DNA of 52,394 bases, from positions 1-52,394 of the forward strand of contig MCFL01000174.1 of the NCBI GenBank assembly GCA_002102555.1, read 5' to 3'. This document shows positions 12,026-23,175 of the stretch, piece by piece; positions within the stretch are counted from its first letter, which is position 1; each line of letters starts with the position of its first letter. The position numbers and the translations under genes were made by a program. A model generated the notes under the pieces. That model saw only the letters and a program-made list of their open reading frames with translations. It made no database searches and was not told the origin of the DNA. This DNA comes from Catenaria anguillulae PL171 (lineage: Eukaryota > Blastocladiomycota > Blastocladiomycetes > Blastocladiales > Catenariaceae).

Positions 12026-12832
12026 AGTTTGAGTCGAGTTCTGGGGTTGTTGCTGAACAAATGCCTTGGGTATCGGCATCGTCTGAGTGGTTTGCGTCAA
12101 GTACGTATCCGGTGAAGGGGATGTAGAAGGCGATCTCTCCCTTCGCGTGCTCACCTTGGGACTTGCCACGCGCCCATCGGCCAAGACACCAAGCACGGTT
12201 GATGGAGGTTGTTGGGTAGCGTGGGAATGCGCGCGATCTCTGTTTGGCGACCGACTGCGTTCGCGACGAATGGTTCCCGCGCGTGAAGCTGGGGCAGATG
12301 CCGACAGCTTGGAGTTGCCACTGGATGACAAGTCTTGCGGTTTGTCTTGGCCGGAAGACAATGCCGCGGTTTGTTGTGGCTGGTTTTGCACACCCAGCGG
12401 AGCAGTAATCGTGTCTAAACGATGCGAGTCGTCATCCATGAGCGGACGCAAAATGTCGGTCCAGCTCAACGACACTTGCGCTTGTGCGAGCCGGACAGGC
12501 GCGGGGGCAAGTGAGTTGGATGCATGCCGCTCTCGGTTGTTCGTGCCATCCTGGAGCGGTTGACGCGTCGACAGGATATTGTTTGACCCCTTCATTATGG
12601 TTGAGGACGGGCTGTTGCCGGTGGAGGAGCGCGATCGAGGATGCGGGAAAGCAGACAAGGAGTGCTGAGAGTCTTGGTGCTGGTTTTGTTGCTCTAGGTC
12701 TACATGCTCAAAGAGTGATTCGTCCGACTTGTCCAAAATCAACAAGTTTTCATAGTCGGGCACCACATCGAGGCGATTCATCGCGTCCGATTGCGGCAGG
12801 TTTCTTGTTGACGAAGATGGCTGAGAAGACAT
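10217..12832 (-). CDS. Gln/Ser-rich, probably single-pass membrane protein of unknown function
   Basis: One open frame of 871 codons without an intron, starting MSSQPSSSTRNLPQSDAM. Not recognised as a known family. Most of it is low-complexity (Ser, Gln, Pro, Thr), including a run of about a dozen Gln codons. Residues ~355-405 form a charged Arg/Glu/Gln stretch predicted to be coiled coil (RRRAQEAAERESQRQREEQ). A short motif QPKVDTW occurs twice, flanking the coiled coil, each time followed by a WR/RVE and S-P context, so it is an internal repeat. Near the C-terminus (~residues 825-850) a hydrophobic segment (YVALLAVFLLLAF) looks like one membrane span, followed by ~30 residues with Cys and His. 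A type II or tail-anchored topology with a large cytosolic part is inferred. The position of the span is clear; the role is unknown. Confidence 0.75.
11988..12024 (-). repeat. CAG/CTG trinucleotide repeat coding for polyglutamine
   Basis: About twelve tandem CTG units (plus strand) give an uninterrupted Gln run in the membrane-protein gene on the minus strand. Other, interrupted Gln runs occur in the same gene. Such a tract is likely to vary in length between strains. Confidence 0.9.
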
Positions 12833-13452
12833 GGTGCTGCAATTGAATAATTGAACGTATTGTCGATAGAGGGCGGGGGTGATTTCCTTAGGGAGAGACG
12901 TTTAAATAAAGGGATGGATGGCTTGGTAGGAGCGTGCCGCTAACTGGAAGTGTGCACCGAACGATTCGAGGCTCAAGATAAGCCCTCCGATTGAGTTGAG
13001 AACTTAGACAGGCTTCTTCCCTGCGGACACTCTTTCCCATCTCCCATCGTGTTCGCACTTGGACGTGGAGGTGAGGTGCTAGGGGGTCACGTGGCACTGG
13101 GACAGCACCGAAGTGGATCGGCGGCCCGCACCATTGAGATGGGAGGCGATCCGATCTCGAAACGGACAAGCGACGCCGACGCGACGCCGCCAACTTTGCT
13201 GCCTTCATCTCGCATCATCGCATCGCATCGCAGTTGTCCAATGCACATGTAAAGCACTGGGCGGGGCGAAACGACGCACTCCATTCGACTGCCTCCAGAC
13301 GGACCCAAGCCTTCAATCAGCGCCATCGCCCTCGTGTCAACGGAGACAGTCTTCGTCAATCAGAGACAGCGACCCTCAGCGCAATCGCCCATCCGCCGCC
13401 CCTGATCGTGCTCACTTCACTCCCGAGCCATTCACACGAGCTTTACTGCAAC
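12833..13452. promoter_or_regulatory. Divergent promoter region (membrane protein / PMT2)
   Basis: 620 bases between two divergently transcribed start codons, so the promoters of both genes must lie here. The PMT2 proximal part (13330-13450) is CA-rich. No gene or specific site was recognised. Confidence 0.5.
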
Positions 13453-16015
13453 ATGTCACTATCCACCGCCTTTGGCGAGGTGCGCAAGCGCGTCACCCCG
13501 GGCGGCGCCAAAAAGGACGATGATCCCAACTCTGTATCAGCGTCCGAGCCCTTGCTCGCCCCCGACTTTTCGGGCAAGGACAAGGTCTCTGCTCCTGGCG
13601 CTGCTGCTGCCTTTGGACAAGCACCTCCTGTACCGACCATCAAGATCTTTGGCTCGTTCGAGGTCTCGGTGGAATCGCTCGAAAACTTCTCGGTCACGCT
13701 GCTGACGGCGTTGGCCTTCCTGACGAGGTTTCTCTGGCTTGGACACTCGAATCGAGTCGTGTGGGATGAGGCCATTTTGGGTACGGTCCTTGTCATCGTC
13801 TGGCTGCCACATTGATGCTCATGCGACTTGCTTGTCACCCGTGTTTTTTTAGAAAGTTCGGCTCGCACTACATCAAGCGCGACTTCTACTTTGACGTCCA
13901 CCCACCTCTCGGAAAAACCCTCATCGGCATCTCTGGCCTGATTGCCGGCTACGACGGCTCCTTCGACTTTGATTCTGGCAAGGAATACCCAACCAATGTG
14001 CCCTACTCTGCCATGCGTGCCTTTTGCGCCTTCTGGGGCGCCCTCATGGTCCCCGTCGCATACAACACGGCCCGCGAGTTTCGCATGAGCCATTGGGCCG
14101 CCTTTGCTGCCGGCGCCATGATTTTGTTTGACAATGCGTACACTGTGATTTCGAGGTTCATTTTGCTTGATTCCATGCTCTTGTTCTTCACCGTCTTGAG
14201 CTTGTACTGCTTTGTCAAGTTCTCCAACCAGCAAGACGAGCCCTTTGGATTCGAGTGGTGGTTGTGGCTGTTTTGCACTGGTGTGTCGCTGGGTCTGGTC
14301 TCCAGGTTTGTTTGCCAACGTCTCCTTGTTTTTGTTTTTCGCTTTTCTTCCCTTCAAAACTCGCCACTGACTACGTGTTGGTATCAATGCTCAGTGTGAA
14401 ATGGGTTGGTTTCTTTATCGTCGCCCTCGTCGGTCTCTACACGCTTGAAAATCTCTGGGACTTGTTTGGTGACGTGAAAATGCCCAAGGTCACCTACTTG
14501 GCCCACTGGGGTGCCCGCATCGTGTGCTTGATCCTTGTTCCAATCTCCATCTATGTTGCCTCATTCGCTCTTCACTTTGCCCTTCTTGTCAAGTCGGGCC
14601 CCGGTGATGCGCAAATGTCGTCCTTGTTCCAGTCAAACTTACAAGGAACCAACATTCAAAAGTCTCCTCTCGGTACGCTTCCTTACGTTTGTATTTGTTT
14701 TCAACCAGTGTCTGGTCCTGATCAAAGTGATTGTCTCTCTGATGCAGAACTCCAATACGGGTCCAAGTTCACACTCAAGAATGTCGGCTATGGCGGCGGC
14801 CTCCTGCACTCGCACGTGCAAACCTATCCGCACGGATCAAAGCAACAACAAGTGACGTGCTACCACCACAAGGACACCAACAACGACTGGCTGATCCGCA
14901 AGACGCGCGAGGTGATTGCCAACCAAACGGCCATTCCCGAGGGTGAAGAAGAGCCGCTCGAGCCCGTGCGCAATGGCGACATTGTCCGCCTCGTCCACGA
15001 GCAAACTGGCCGCAACTTGCACTCACACGCAGTCGCAGGGCCCATCACAAAGACCATGAACGAGGTGTCGTGCTACGGTAATGAGACACTGGGTGATTCC
15101 AACGACTACTGGGTTGTGGAAATTGTCGACGATATCAAGCGCGGCCGCGGAGACAAGGTGGACACGATTCACACACTCACGACGCGCATGCGGTTCAGGC
15201 ACAAGAACTCTGGGTGCTTGTTGCGCAGTCACAATGTCAACTTGCCGCCTTGGGGGTTCAAGCAAGCCGAGGTTGTGTGCGACAAGCGCAAGGACCGCGA
15301 CTGGGACGTGTACAACATGTGGAACGTCGAAAACCACTGGAATGACCGGTTGCCCATTGCCGACTCTGCGCACTTCAAGACGTCCTTCTGGCAAGATTTC
15401 CTGCACTTGAACGTGGCCATGTGGACCAGCAACAATGCGCTTGTGCCGGATCCCGACAAGGAGCCCGACCAGTTGACGAGTGAGCCGCGGCAGTGGCCGC
15501 TGATGCAGGTCGGTATTCGCATGTGCTCTTGGGGAGACAAGGATATCAAGTTTTACATGCTCGGCAACCCGATCGTGTGGTGGGCCGCAGCGTTCAGCAT
15601 GGTAGTGTACATTGGCCTGTGGGCCGTGTACCAGTGCTTGTTCCAGCGGCAAATGGCAACCCGGTCGTGGAACCCGCAGTCGCCCGGGTACAAGCAGTTT
15701 GTGTTTACGGGCAAGTGGTTGCTTCTTGGCTGGCTGCTGCACTTTATGCCGTTTGGCATCATGGGCCGTGTCATGTACTTGCACCATTACTTCCCGGCGC
15801 TCTACTTTACCGTCTTGTTGGCCGCATTTGTGTTGGATCATGTGTTTGCGCACCTCCCGACGCACGTGCGCAACGTGGCGTGGATTGCTGTGGTGACGGC
15901 CGTGACGGCCGTGTTTTGGCACTTCGCGGGCATGACGTTTGGGTTTGACACGCCAGCTAACGAGTGGGGCAAGTCGCGGAATTGGTTGTCGACGTGGAAG
16001 ATTGTGGATGCTTGA
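13453..16015 (+). CDS. PMT2: Dolichyl-phosphate-mannose protein O-mannosyltransferase, PMT2/POMT2 subfamily, with one apparent missing base
   Basis: Transfers mannose from dolichol phosphate to Ser/Thr of secretory proteins in the ER membrane. Exons: 13453..13780, 13853..14305, 14395..14672, 14748..16015. Domains in order: cytosolic N-terminus with Ala/Pro linker, first membrane span (TALAFLTRFLWLG), luminal loop with the essential DE pair (VVWDEA, ~residues 102-107) and KFGSHYIKRDFYFDVHPPLGK, more membrane spans, then the MIR domain region beginning LQYGSKFTLKNVGYGGGLLH, and C-terminal spans ending in a hydrophilic tail. The LQYGSK and GGGLLHSH blocks indicate the PMT2 branch. The exon 1 end reads GAGGCCATTTTGG; the family requires DEAHFG, which needs one more C. 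As written the exon lengths sum to 2327, one short of a multiple of three. This is a host gene frame break, most likely sequence error. Intron 3 (75 nt) is in frame and stop-free. Confidence 0.93.
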
Positions 16016-16257
16016 ATGTTTTCGTCCGCAAGTTGATTGTTTGCTTTTCTCTCGCTCGTTTGTGTTTTTTTTCTGTTCTTTTTCGTATCGTTCTCCAGAT
16101 CTCATTGATTGTGCATTCAATTATTCTTCCAATTACTTGACACGAGTACACATATTTATCATGTTAATATTTCTCGACAGACATGCACACATGACAACAG
16201 CCTAGAGACCCAGCCAATCGCGGCACGGGTCTCCGCCAAAACGTCTCGTATCGCTTC
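16016..16257. other. Convergent 3' flanks of PMT2 and the dehydrogenase gene
   Basis: 242 bases between two stop codons that face each other. T-rich just after the PMT2 stop. Nothing else was recognised. Confidence 0.6.
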
Positions 16258-17150
16258 TCACATGGCCGCGCGAACAACGGCGCCGCCGTCGACGGGGATC
16301 ACGGCCCCCGACACATATGCGCCAGCCTTGGACGCCAAGTAAATACAAACCCCCGCCATGTCAGCAGGCTCGCCAATCCGGCCGAGGGGAATGCCGTTCA
16401 CGATCGCATCGTGGAACTTGTCGAGGGTGGCCTTCATCATCTTGGACTCGAAGGGGCCGGGGGCAACGGCGTTGACGGTGATGTGGCCGCGGGATGGCAG
16501 TTGCGCAGCCATGACCTTGGTCATGTGATGAAGGGCGGCCTTGGACGCTGTCGGAGAAAGAAGATAGAATCATCAGCCCACGATTTGATAACGGTCAACG
16601 ACGAGAGGATGTGCCGCGTACCGCTGTAAGCATACGTCTCAAGAGCCGGCGTCCGAATGCCGTCGACGGAACCAATATTGATGACCCTCGCGGGATCCTC
16701 CTTCGTGCCGGCGGCCAACAACAAGGGCAAACACGCTTGTGTCAACGAAAACACCCGGCGGACATTCAAGTTCATGACTTTCTCAAACGCCTCATCGGGA
16801 TACTCCTCAATGGGACTGCCCCAGTTGGCGCCGGCATTGTTGACAAGGACATGAATCCCCTGCGGCTCCCTGTTGCGAATCTCGGCAACGAGCTTTTGGA
16901 CATCGGCCATGGACTGCAAGTCACCCGTGATCGAAATGCATTCGCCGGGACCTTGTGCTGTTAGGGCCTTGGCGGCGGCCTCGTTGACTTGCTGTGAGCG
17001 AGCAGTAATGTACACCTTGGCGCCGTTGGCAACAAATCCACTGGCAATCATTAACCCAATGCCGCGGCTGCCGCCTGTGACGAGGACAACCTTGTCTTTC
17101 ACGTCGAACAGCGTCGAGATGTGCATGGGTGGGGGGATGGCGACGGACAT
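16258..17150 (-). CDS. Short-chain dehydrogenase/reductase (classical SDR, RhlG-like)
   Basis: An NAD(P)-dependent oxidoreductase; the substrate cannot be told from sequence. Model: complement(join(16258..16547,16622..17150)), 272 aa, usual for classical SDRs. Motifs: cofactor-binding TGGSRGIG (TGxxxGxG, ~residues 25-32), VNNAGANWG (NNAG), catalytic Ser in NIGSVDGI, and catalytic Tyr and Lys in YSASKAALHH, where the intron falls directly before the A of the YSASK motif. Downstream NAVAPGPFESKM and GEPADMAGVCIYLASKAGAY are typical. The basic residue after TGGS (Arg) favours NADPH. The pattern of the C-terminal half resembles 3-oxoacyl reductase/RhlG-like proteins; this is a weak sub-family call. 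The start codon chosen gives MSVAIPPPMHISTLFDV; a shorter start at the internal Met is possible. Confidence 0.9.
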
Positions 17151-17446
17151 GGCGGTGGAGGTTAATGAGTAGGATTACATGGATTGGCCTGCTCCCGGTA
17201 CATAAAGAGGTTCAATCAGCAGCAGAACGAGAAGTCTTGCCGCGGGGTTTGGCCAGCATTTATGTGCCCGAGCCAGTGCAGGCCGGACGCGTTGTGCGTT
17301 GTGGCCCGGAAACGTCGGGACTTGGGCATTCAGTCTCGCGCTGCTCAGTCATGTGAAATCCAGACACAATTCCAACTGCAATTGAGACGACTTGTGCGGC
17401 GGGGAGGGCTGGGAGCACAACTTCGGAAAGAATGTCGAATGCATTA

Positions 17447-17752
17447 GAGACTACGGGCAGGATTTTTCGCACAAATCTTTCTCAAATGAATGCAACGTTA
17501 ATCGCGGAAGAAACTTCAATCGGTGAGACCAGCTGGCTTTAGCGGCACGTGGTGACACTAAGTGTGGAAGGTGAGACCGCTCAAGAATGTGATAAAGATT
17601 TGAGAATCATATGGTTTACGAGGTGTGAGTCGGTGTCAAACTTTTGTGAAAAGGGCAGCCGATGAACGAATCTTTCGCAAATGTTAGCGGTGAGGACTAG
17701 GTCTCACTTAGGCGTGATTAAGATTTGTGCGAAAAATCCTGCCCGTGGTCTC
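17447..17752. mobile_element. MITE with 33-bp terminal inverted repeats and TA target-site duplication
   Basis: The first 33 bases (17447-17479) and the reverse complement of the last 33 (17720-17752) agree at 32 of 33 positions; both begin GAGAC and contain ACGGGCAGGATTTTTCGC. The element is flanked on each side by TA (17445-17446 and 17753-17754), the signature of Tc1/mariner-type insertion. Total length is 306 bases with no coding capacity. Inside, short motifs recur: GGTGAGACC twice on the plus strand (near 17520 and 17568) and nearly once inverted near 17699, and TTCTCAAAT/CTTTCGCAAAT-type subterminal repeats. The near-identity of the ends suggests recent insertion. It lies between the dehydrogenase promoter (17151-17446) and the RhoGEF 3' end. 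Confidence 0.85.
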
Positions 17753-17754
17753 TA

Positions 17755-18213
17755 TTGGCTACGCTGGCTAAAGAGAAACAGCACACACCCAAAAGGCAAG
17801 AAAATCAAAACAGCAAACATGTTGTGATGAGTGGGAGACGGCGAGGACATAATGGCGAGTGGGTGAGGAACTGAAACAACTTGAAGAAACAAAGAACGCC
17901 TGGAAACAGGAGGGAAAGACTTGCAAGCCATGCAAAAAAAAAGACAAGAAGAACAGTAGCGCTCAAACAGCTCATGGCGCGAAACAACAACAGTCGAGAG
18001 AGATGACGACGAAACATGAAGTCCAGTAGCAGAGAAAGAGCAAGAGTAAGGAGTAGATACGGTCGGGACTGCAGAGGGAAATAAACTCAGACTGTTGGGG
18101 ACTGAAAGGGGACGAATAAGAAAACACAAAGAGATGATGGTACAGAGACAAACAGAAAACGAATTCCGAGGGGGAGGTGGGTGGACAAGAGCAATCGCAC
18201 GCGTATGCTTGGA
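17755..18213. other. 3' flank of the RhoGEF gene
   Basis: No gene seen. The region is A-rich on the plus strand, that is, pyrimidine-rich downstream of the minus-strand RhoGEF stop, as expected for a 3' untranslated region. A long minus-strand frame here is low in complexity (Ser, Phe, Leu) and was not accepted. Confidence 0.5.
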
Positions 18214-20894
18214 TCAGAACCCATGGCTCTTGATCAAATCCTTGGCGGTACCGTTACCGGCGTCTGATCCACCATTCTTGGACCGATTGTTGCGCGGAGC
18301 ACCGCGGGCAGATGTGGCCCGCTGGGAGCCGACAAAGTTTGGGTTGGTCGGATCGAGCATGGACGGATAGGGAGACTGGGCGCTCGCTGGTGGCGGGCGG
18401 ATCTCCTGGCCGGCAATGAAGGCGGGGGATCCGTACATGGCCAGATGCACGTCCACAGACCGGGAACGGACCAAGTTACCTTGTGAATGGCCGACACCAA
18501 GGCGGCCGCTGTCAGGAGGCGCGACTGGATAATGGGACATGGTCGACGACGGGTAATGGTACAGTTGACCGGGCATGGGCGGTAGCGGCGGTTGTGCGCC
18601 GTGCTGCACTTGCGGTGATTGAACCGGGGCTTCAAACGAACGGCCGTACGTCGACGATGCGCGCGAGGGAGCAATAGAACCGCGACGAGGCGGTGGCGAT
18701 TGACCCACAAACGACCCAGCATAAGACGCAGTCGATGGGGAACCCGCTTGGTATGGAATGTGCATGGGGGACGAAGATCCAGACCCATACGACGACGCTT
18801 GTGACATCATCGACAAGTGGTGCGGGTGCGCTTGGTGGGACGATGAATGCACCGAACGGAACGACATGGCCGATGGGGACGACGGCGGGCCAACGGTATG
18901 GGTGGGTGTGACGAGCGATTGCACCAACGACGCACTACCGCGACGGCCCCAGTTTGTTGGCGATGGATTCGAGCCAAGAGACGCACGCGGACCCATGTTG
19001 GCGAGCATGAGAGGTTCGGGAGTGCCATGACGGCGGACACCTCCATTCTGCAAATTGGTAATGGCATGCTCGATGGCTTCGACCCACCTGGCGCGATCCT
19101 CGATGGTGGTGGTGGCCAAAACCACCGACCTGTGGTTGGCCACAATGTGGAACGGGAAGACTTGGTCCACGGTCGTGGGCGTCGGTGAGCCAAGAATCGT
19201 AACACCACCCTTGGGCTTTGCAGAACCGGTCTGGTCATCCACAGATTTGACCCATGCATCCCAGAGGTCAACCTCCTCCTTGAACTCGTACAGCGCACCG
19301 TCCTTGGACCTCTTTGTAATCACCAAAAGGTCGGTGAAGAGGAACACAATGCGGCGGTCTGCAGACATGAGCATGGGCAAGAGCAACTCGCCCTGGAGCA
19401 AAAACCGACGTGCTGGGGTCACAAGGACCGGGAATGTTGCGGGACGGCCAACCACCTTGGACGCGATTTCAATCACCTTCTTGCGCTCTTCAAACTTGCG
19501 CAATTCGTCATTGATATGATCAGCAACTTGGCGCACTTTGGTGACGCAGAGCGTCAAGTCGGCATAGTCTGGGTGCGATTCGGCCGTGTAGTGAACGAGT
19601 TGCTCGAGCAACAAAATGTACCGAGGAATGCGTTGAATGGGCAAGATGAGGAACGAGAGGATTTGGAGCCCCTTGAACCGTGGATGGTTTTCAGCGGCGG
19701 TGATAATACGATTCATGTCGGACGAGGATTTACGGCACCGAGTCAATGTTTCGACGGCGTTGGCGTACATGGACATGTACAATTGGTACATCTGCGCACA
19801 AAGACAATCGATGCGACGGTGTATGGTTAGTACACACGGGATCGTAGAGAGAAGGTCCACTGGGAGTGCTCCAGAATATACCTTGAGGAACGGCACAATC
19901 GTCATGAACATGTCCGAGATCTTTGTGTCGTTGGTCCACACCGAGTGACTGTACGGTCGCCAAGTTTTCCAACGGGTCAGCGTTGAGACATGAGCACAGA
20001 TCAAATCGTGCACAGAAAACGTACCGTTCACGCAATCCGTCCAACAAAGTGACATGCAATCCGCGAATCTCCTCAACGTTGCAAAAGATCTTGTTGAGGT
20101 CCTCGCCCGTGTAGCCGAGTTTCTTGGCGTTGCTGCCCGAGAGCAGCTCGCGCAAGGGGAGTACCACCAGTTCCACCAACGATGTCAACATTTCGACGTA
20201 CGTGCCTTCCGTGTTGACGATTTCGGCGACAGCTTTTGCCCGATTCCGCTCCATGCGTTGCGCTATGTTTGACACAGACATGATGTCGTGAGACATGTGT
20301 GCAACACAACAGACGCGTCAGTGTGCACCGAAAAGCAGCAAGCAACGAACCCTTTGACTCATCGGCGACGGACACCCCGTAGTAAGAGTCAAAGATGGCA
20401 TCCAACTCATCTGAGCCGTCTTGTGAACTCCACCCTTTCCCCTCGTCACCCTCTGCTGCCGATGCGCGAGTTGGTGATTGATCAGAGTCGTAGCCCTTGT
20501 ACGAGACGTGCAGGTCGCCGAGCATTTGCGACAGGTAATCGTCGGGCGAAATGTGCGCAGTCAACGGGCGACTTGTTGTGGATGGATTTGGCGAGGGCGG
20601 AATGGGGCCGTACAGGCCGGAAAGGCCACGGGCAGAGTCGGCGCCTTCGGAAGCGGTGCTTGAACGGGTACGATCGAGAGCGGGCGAACGCGAGCCAAGG
20701 CCTTCGTCGTCGGGCGATGTCGCGGATGTACTTGTGGTTGACAAGTGTCTTGGCGATTCGGTTTTGGGCGAGTCGGGTTGCTTTTGCTTTTCCTCGCGCT
20801 TCTTTTTCAGGTCGGGCGCAAACATCATGTATGCATGACCTGCAGCGGCGATGCCGCCCACTCCTCCAACACCATTCATGAGGAAATCGGCCAT
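18214..20894 (-). CDS. Rho-family guanine nucleotide exchange factor (DH-PH)
   Basis: Activates a Rho-type GTPase. Model: complement(join(18214..19791,19882..19948,20025..20262,20351..20894)), 808 aa; all phases agree. Domains in order: a Ser/Pro-rich N-terminus (residues 1-~180); a DH (Dbl homology) domain from ~185 starting RAKAVAEIVNTEGTYVEML (CR1), with KISDMFMTIVPFLK, and CR3 in LQILSFLILPIQRIPRYILL; a PH domain from ~400 (RRFLLQGELLLPML ... RRIVFLFTDLLVITKR ... ATTTIEDRARWVEAIEHAI); and a long Ser/Pro-rich tail. The start ATG has a good context (AACCATGGCC). Intron 3 (19792-19881, 90 nt) has a perfect TACTAAC branch site, is a multiple of three and has no stop. The combination with no additional domain does not allow assignment to ROM2, CDC24 or BUD3 types. 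Confidence 0.92.
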
Positions 20895-23175
20895 GGTTGC
20901 AAGTCAAGGGTTGCGTGGTGCCGTGGGGAAAGGGAAAGAAAGGAAATGGTACAGACGGGGCGATAAGCTTGGCGTGGCACAATGTGGTCCAGCCGAACGA
21001 CGCAATGGCAATGGAGATGGGGTTGCTACGGAATACCGGTACAGGGCGGAATGTCAACGTGAGCGTAAGCACATGTGGGGTGCATTAATGCAACTCCCGT
21101 GCAAAGGCGTACGTGTGGATGATTCTGCAGCAATCAGAGTGCTGCAGGGCGCTCGAGGAGAGGCCGAGGTCCGGATGGTTTGCGGGGGATTGAAACGGGC
21201 AGAGCCAATTGGGTGGAGCAGCACAGCTGGTCACAATTGAGAGCAATGGGGGCGGGCGAGGCGAGCGACAAATAGACGTTTGGATCAACAACAGTTGCGC
21301 GCGAGACAAGCGAGACAGTTGAAGAGGTTGAAGAGGGAACGGCAGTCGGACTCGCGAGGGGGGAATGGACTGAACAAATACCAAAACAGGTCGACCCGGG
21401 CGATAGCAAAGATAATAAAAGTCCGGGATGGGATACCAAGATGAGATCACGAAAAAATACTGGGCGGTGGTGGTGGGATATTGATGTGGCCCACGGGGTG
21501 CGGTTGGATTGTTTGCAACCGAATGAGAGCAGATCTAGAGCAGACGCAGCTGAGGTTCCGTTGTTTACTTGAAGCCGAGCGCCTGGCGTTGCTGGGCGGC
21601 CCCGAGAAGGTGACTGATGAGGGACAATAGAGGGAGAGAGGACAGTGTGAGGACCGTGGCCCATGCAACGCAACGAGGATTTCAGCCCAGCAGAGTCTCA
21701 CTCGTTGCGAGATGATTGATAGGAAAGAGGTGGATCAAACCCCCCAAAAAGGAAGGGCTGAAGGATCATGCAAGGCTCAGCGTTAGGAATCGGCGCGTCA
21801 TGTGTTATTCGAGCGTTGGCTTGATTTTTGCGCACACCACCGCCTCGACCGCCACGAATCATCGTCGGGCATTCATGCATGATGCGCTCAATGATTGACC
21901 GGTCCTGTGCAGCCGCAAGTACAGTGCAAAACAGAGACTATTTCATACTCGTGCGGTACAGTTGAACGCAATTGACCCGACGGTGGCAGCCACATCCGCC
22001 TTCCTTCCACCGCTCTGATCTATCCTCGGGGCCAAATGTGCTACATAGTGCGGACAGAATCGCTCGCTCCATCCTCTCGCCAAACTGCCGGCCGGTCCCA
22101 GGCCACATTGGCGCAAGTCTCTAGGTCAGCGCTCGACGGCAACTACTTTGGGTGTGGTGTGTGAACGCCGCCGACCATGACACATGGGTACCTACCGACC
22201 GTCTTCATGATTACTTCCCCTTGGTTCCATCGCGCTGTCGCTGGTGCGGCGCAGGCTAAGCCTCCGTGATTCATGCTTCGGCTTCGACATGATTTGCGCG
22301 GGAAAAGTGGAGATTAGCCCGTGTTTCACCCCGGCGCCACATACGCCAGGTGGCGTCACGCCAAGTCGTCACATGCATCATGCGATCACGAATACCCTCG
22401 TATGCATGCATCGCGAGAAGTCATGCGAGAATTTTAACTCACCTCGTCGGATCCATTTTTCAAACGTCAATGTAGATTGGCAAGTGCAAGTAACGACATC
22501 CTACATACGAGAACCTGCGCTCCAAGGTAGTGTTCATTAGTGTCTGCCTGGTGCTGGCCCTGCTCTCGACCTCTGTGACGAACTGCGCGAGCCGCTGTTC
22601 TGCCTAGATCGTATGGTCACACTACCGACCATGTCGGGGCGAGGAGCGGTCTTCCTGATATGGGACCGGGGACACTTATTGATTGGCTAGAGATTGTCAA
22701 TTGGCAATCGATCTGTCCAGCGCCACTTTGTCTCACGCGCCGGAAAAAAGAGTAATTCGATAAACACACAGGCACAAAACAAGCTTCACCTAGACAAGTG
22801 CTCGTGAATTCAGACCGATTGCGTTACAGTAGGTGCATTATTGTGAAAACCATCTACATATTTACATTTTTCGATCGCAGGTCTGAAATGTGTACGTCTT
22901 GTGAGGGAAGAAATGATGCCATCAAATGTACTTATGTACCACGATTCGATCGGCAACGCTTGATCGGCGACCCCGTGAATCCTCTGGTGGCAAGTTAAAA
23001 TGTCAACCCAAGTAATAAGGGCAACCTGACGATTTGCAAGCTATGCATTGACTCAGTGCAGTCGACTCTCCGGCATCGCATGTAGCCTCAAGTCTGATGC
23101 ACCTCACACTCCCGTTCCCAGCCCTGACTTACAGACTTTCCTCCGATCACAGACGAACGTCAATCCTCCCTCAAT
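20895..23175. other. Gene-poor 2.3-kb divergent region between RhoGEF and ADA2
   Basis: The starts of two divergent genes flank this stretch, so both promoters must be included. Frames of up to ~180 codons occur (e.g. minus strand 21134-21673) but have irregular composition, no recognisable domains and no supporting splice structure. No tRNA, rRNA or terminal repeats were recognised. A small imperfect palindrome lies near 22695-22712 (GATTGTCAATTGGCAATC). I see nothing else. Confidence 0.5.

Noticed and set aside
17752-18129. Minus-strand 125-codon frame downstream of RhoGEF
   Set aside because: Low complexity from a pyrimidine-rich 3' untranslated region; it overlaps the end of the MITE.
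21134-21673. Minus-strand 179-codon frame
   Set aside because: Composition is Ser/Pro/Leu-biased as in random GC-rich sequence, there is no domain, and no intron structure or neighbouring exons support it.
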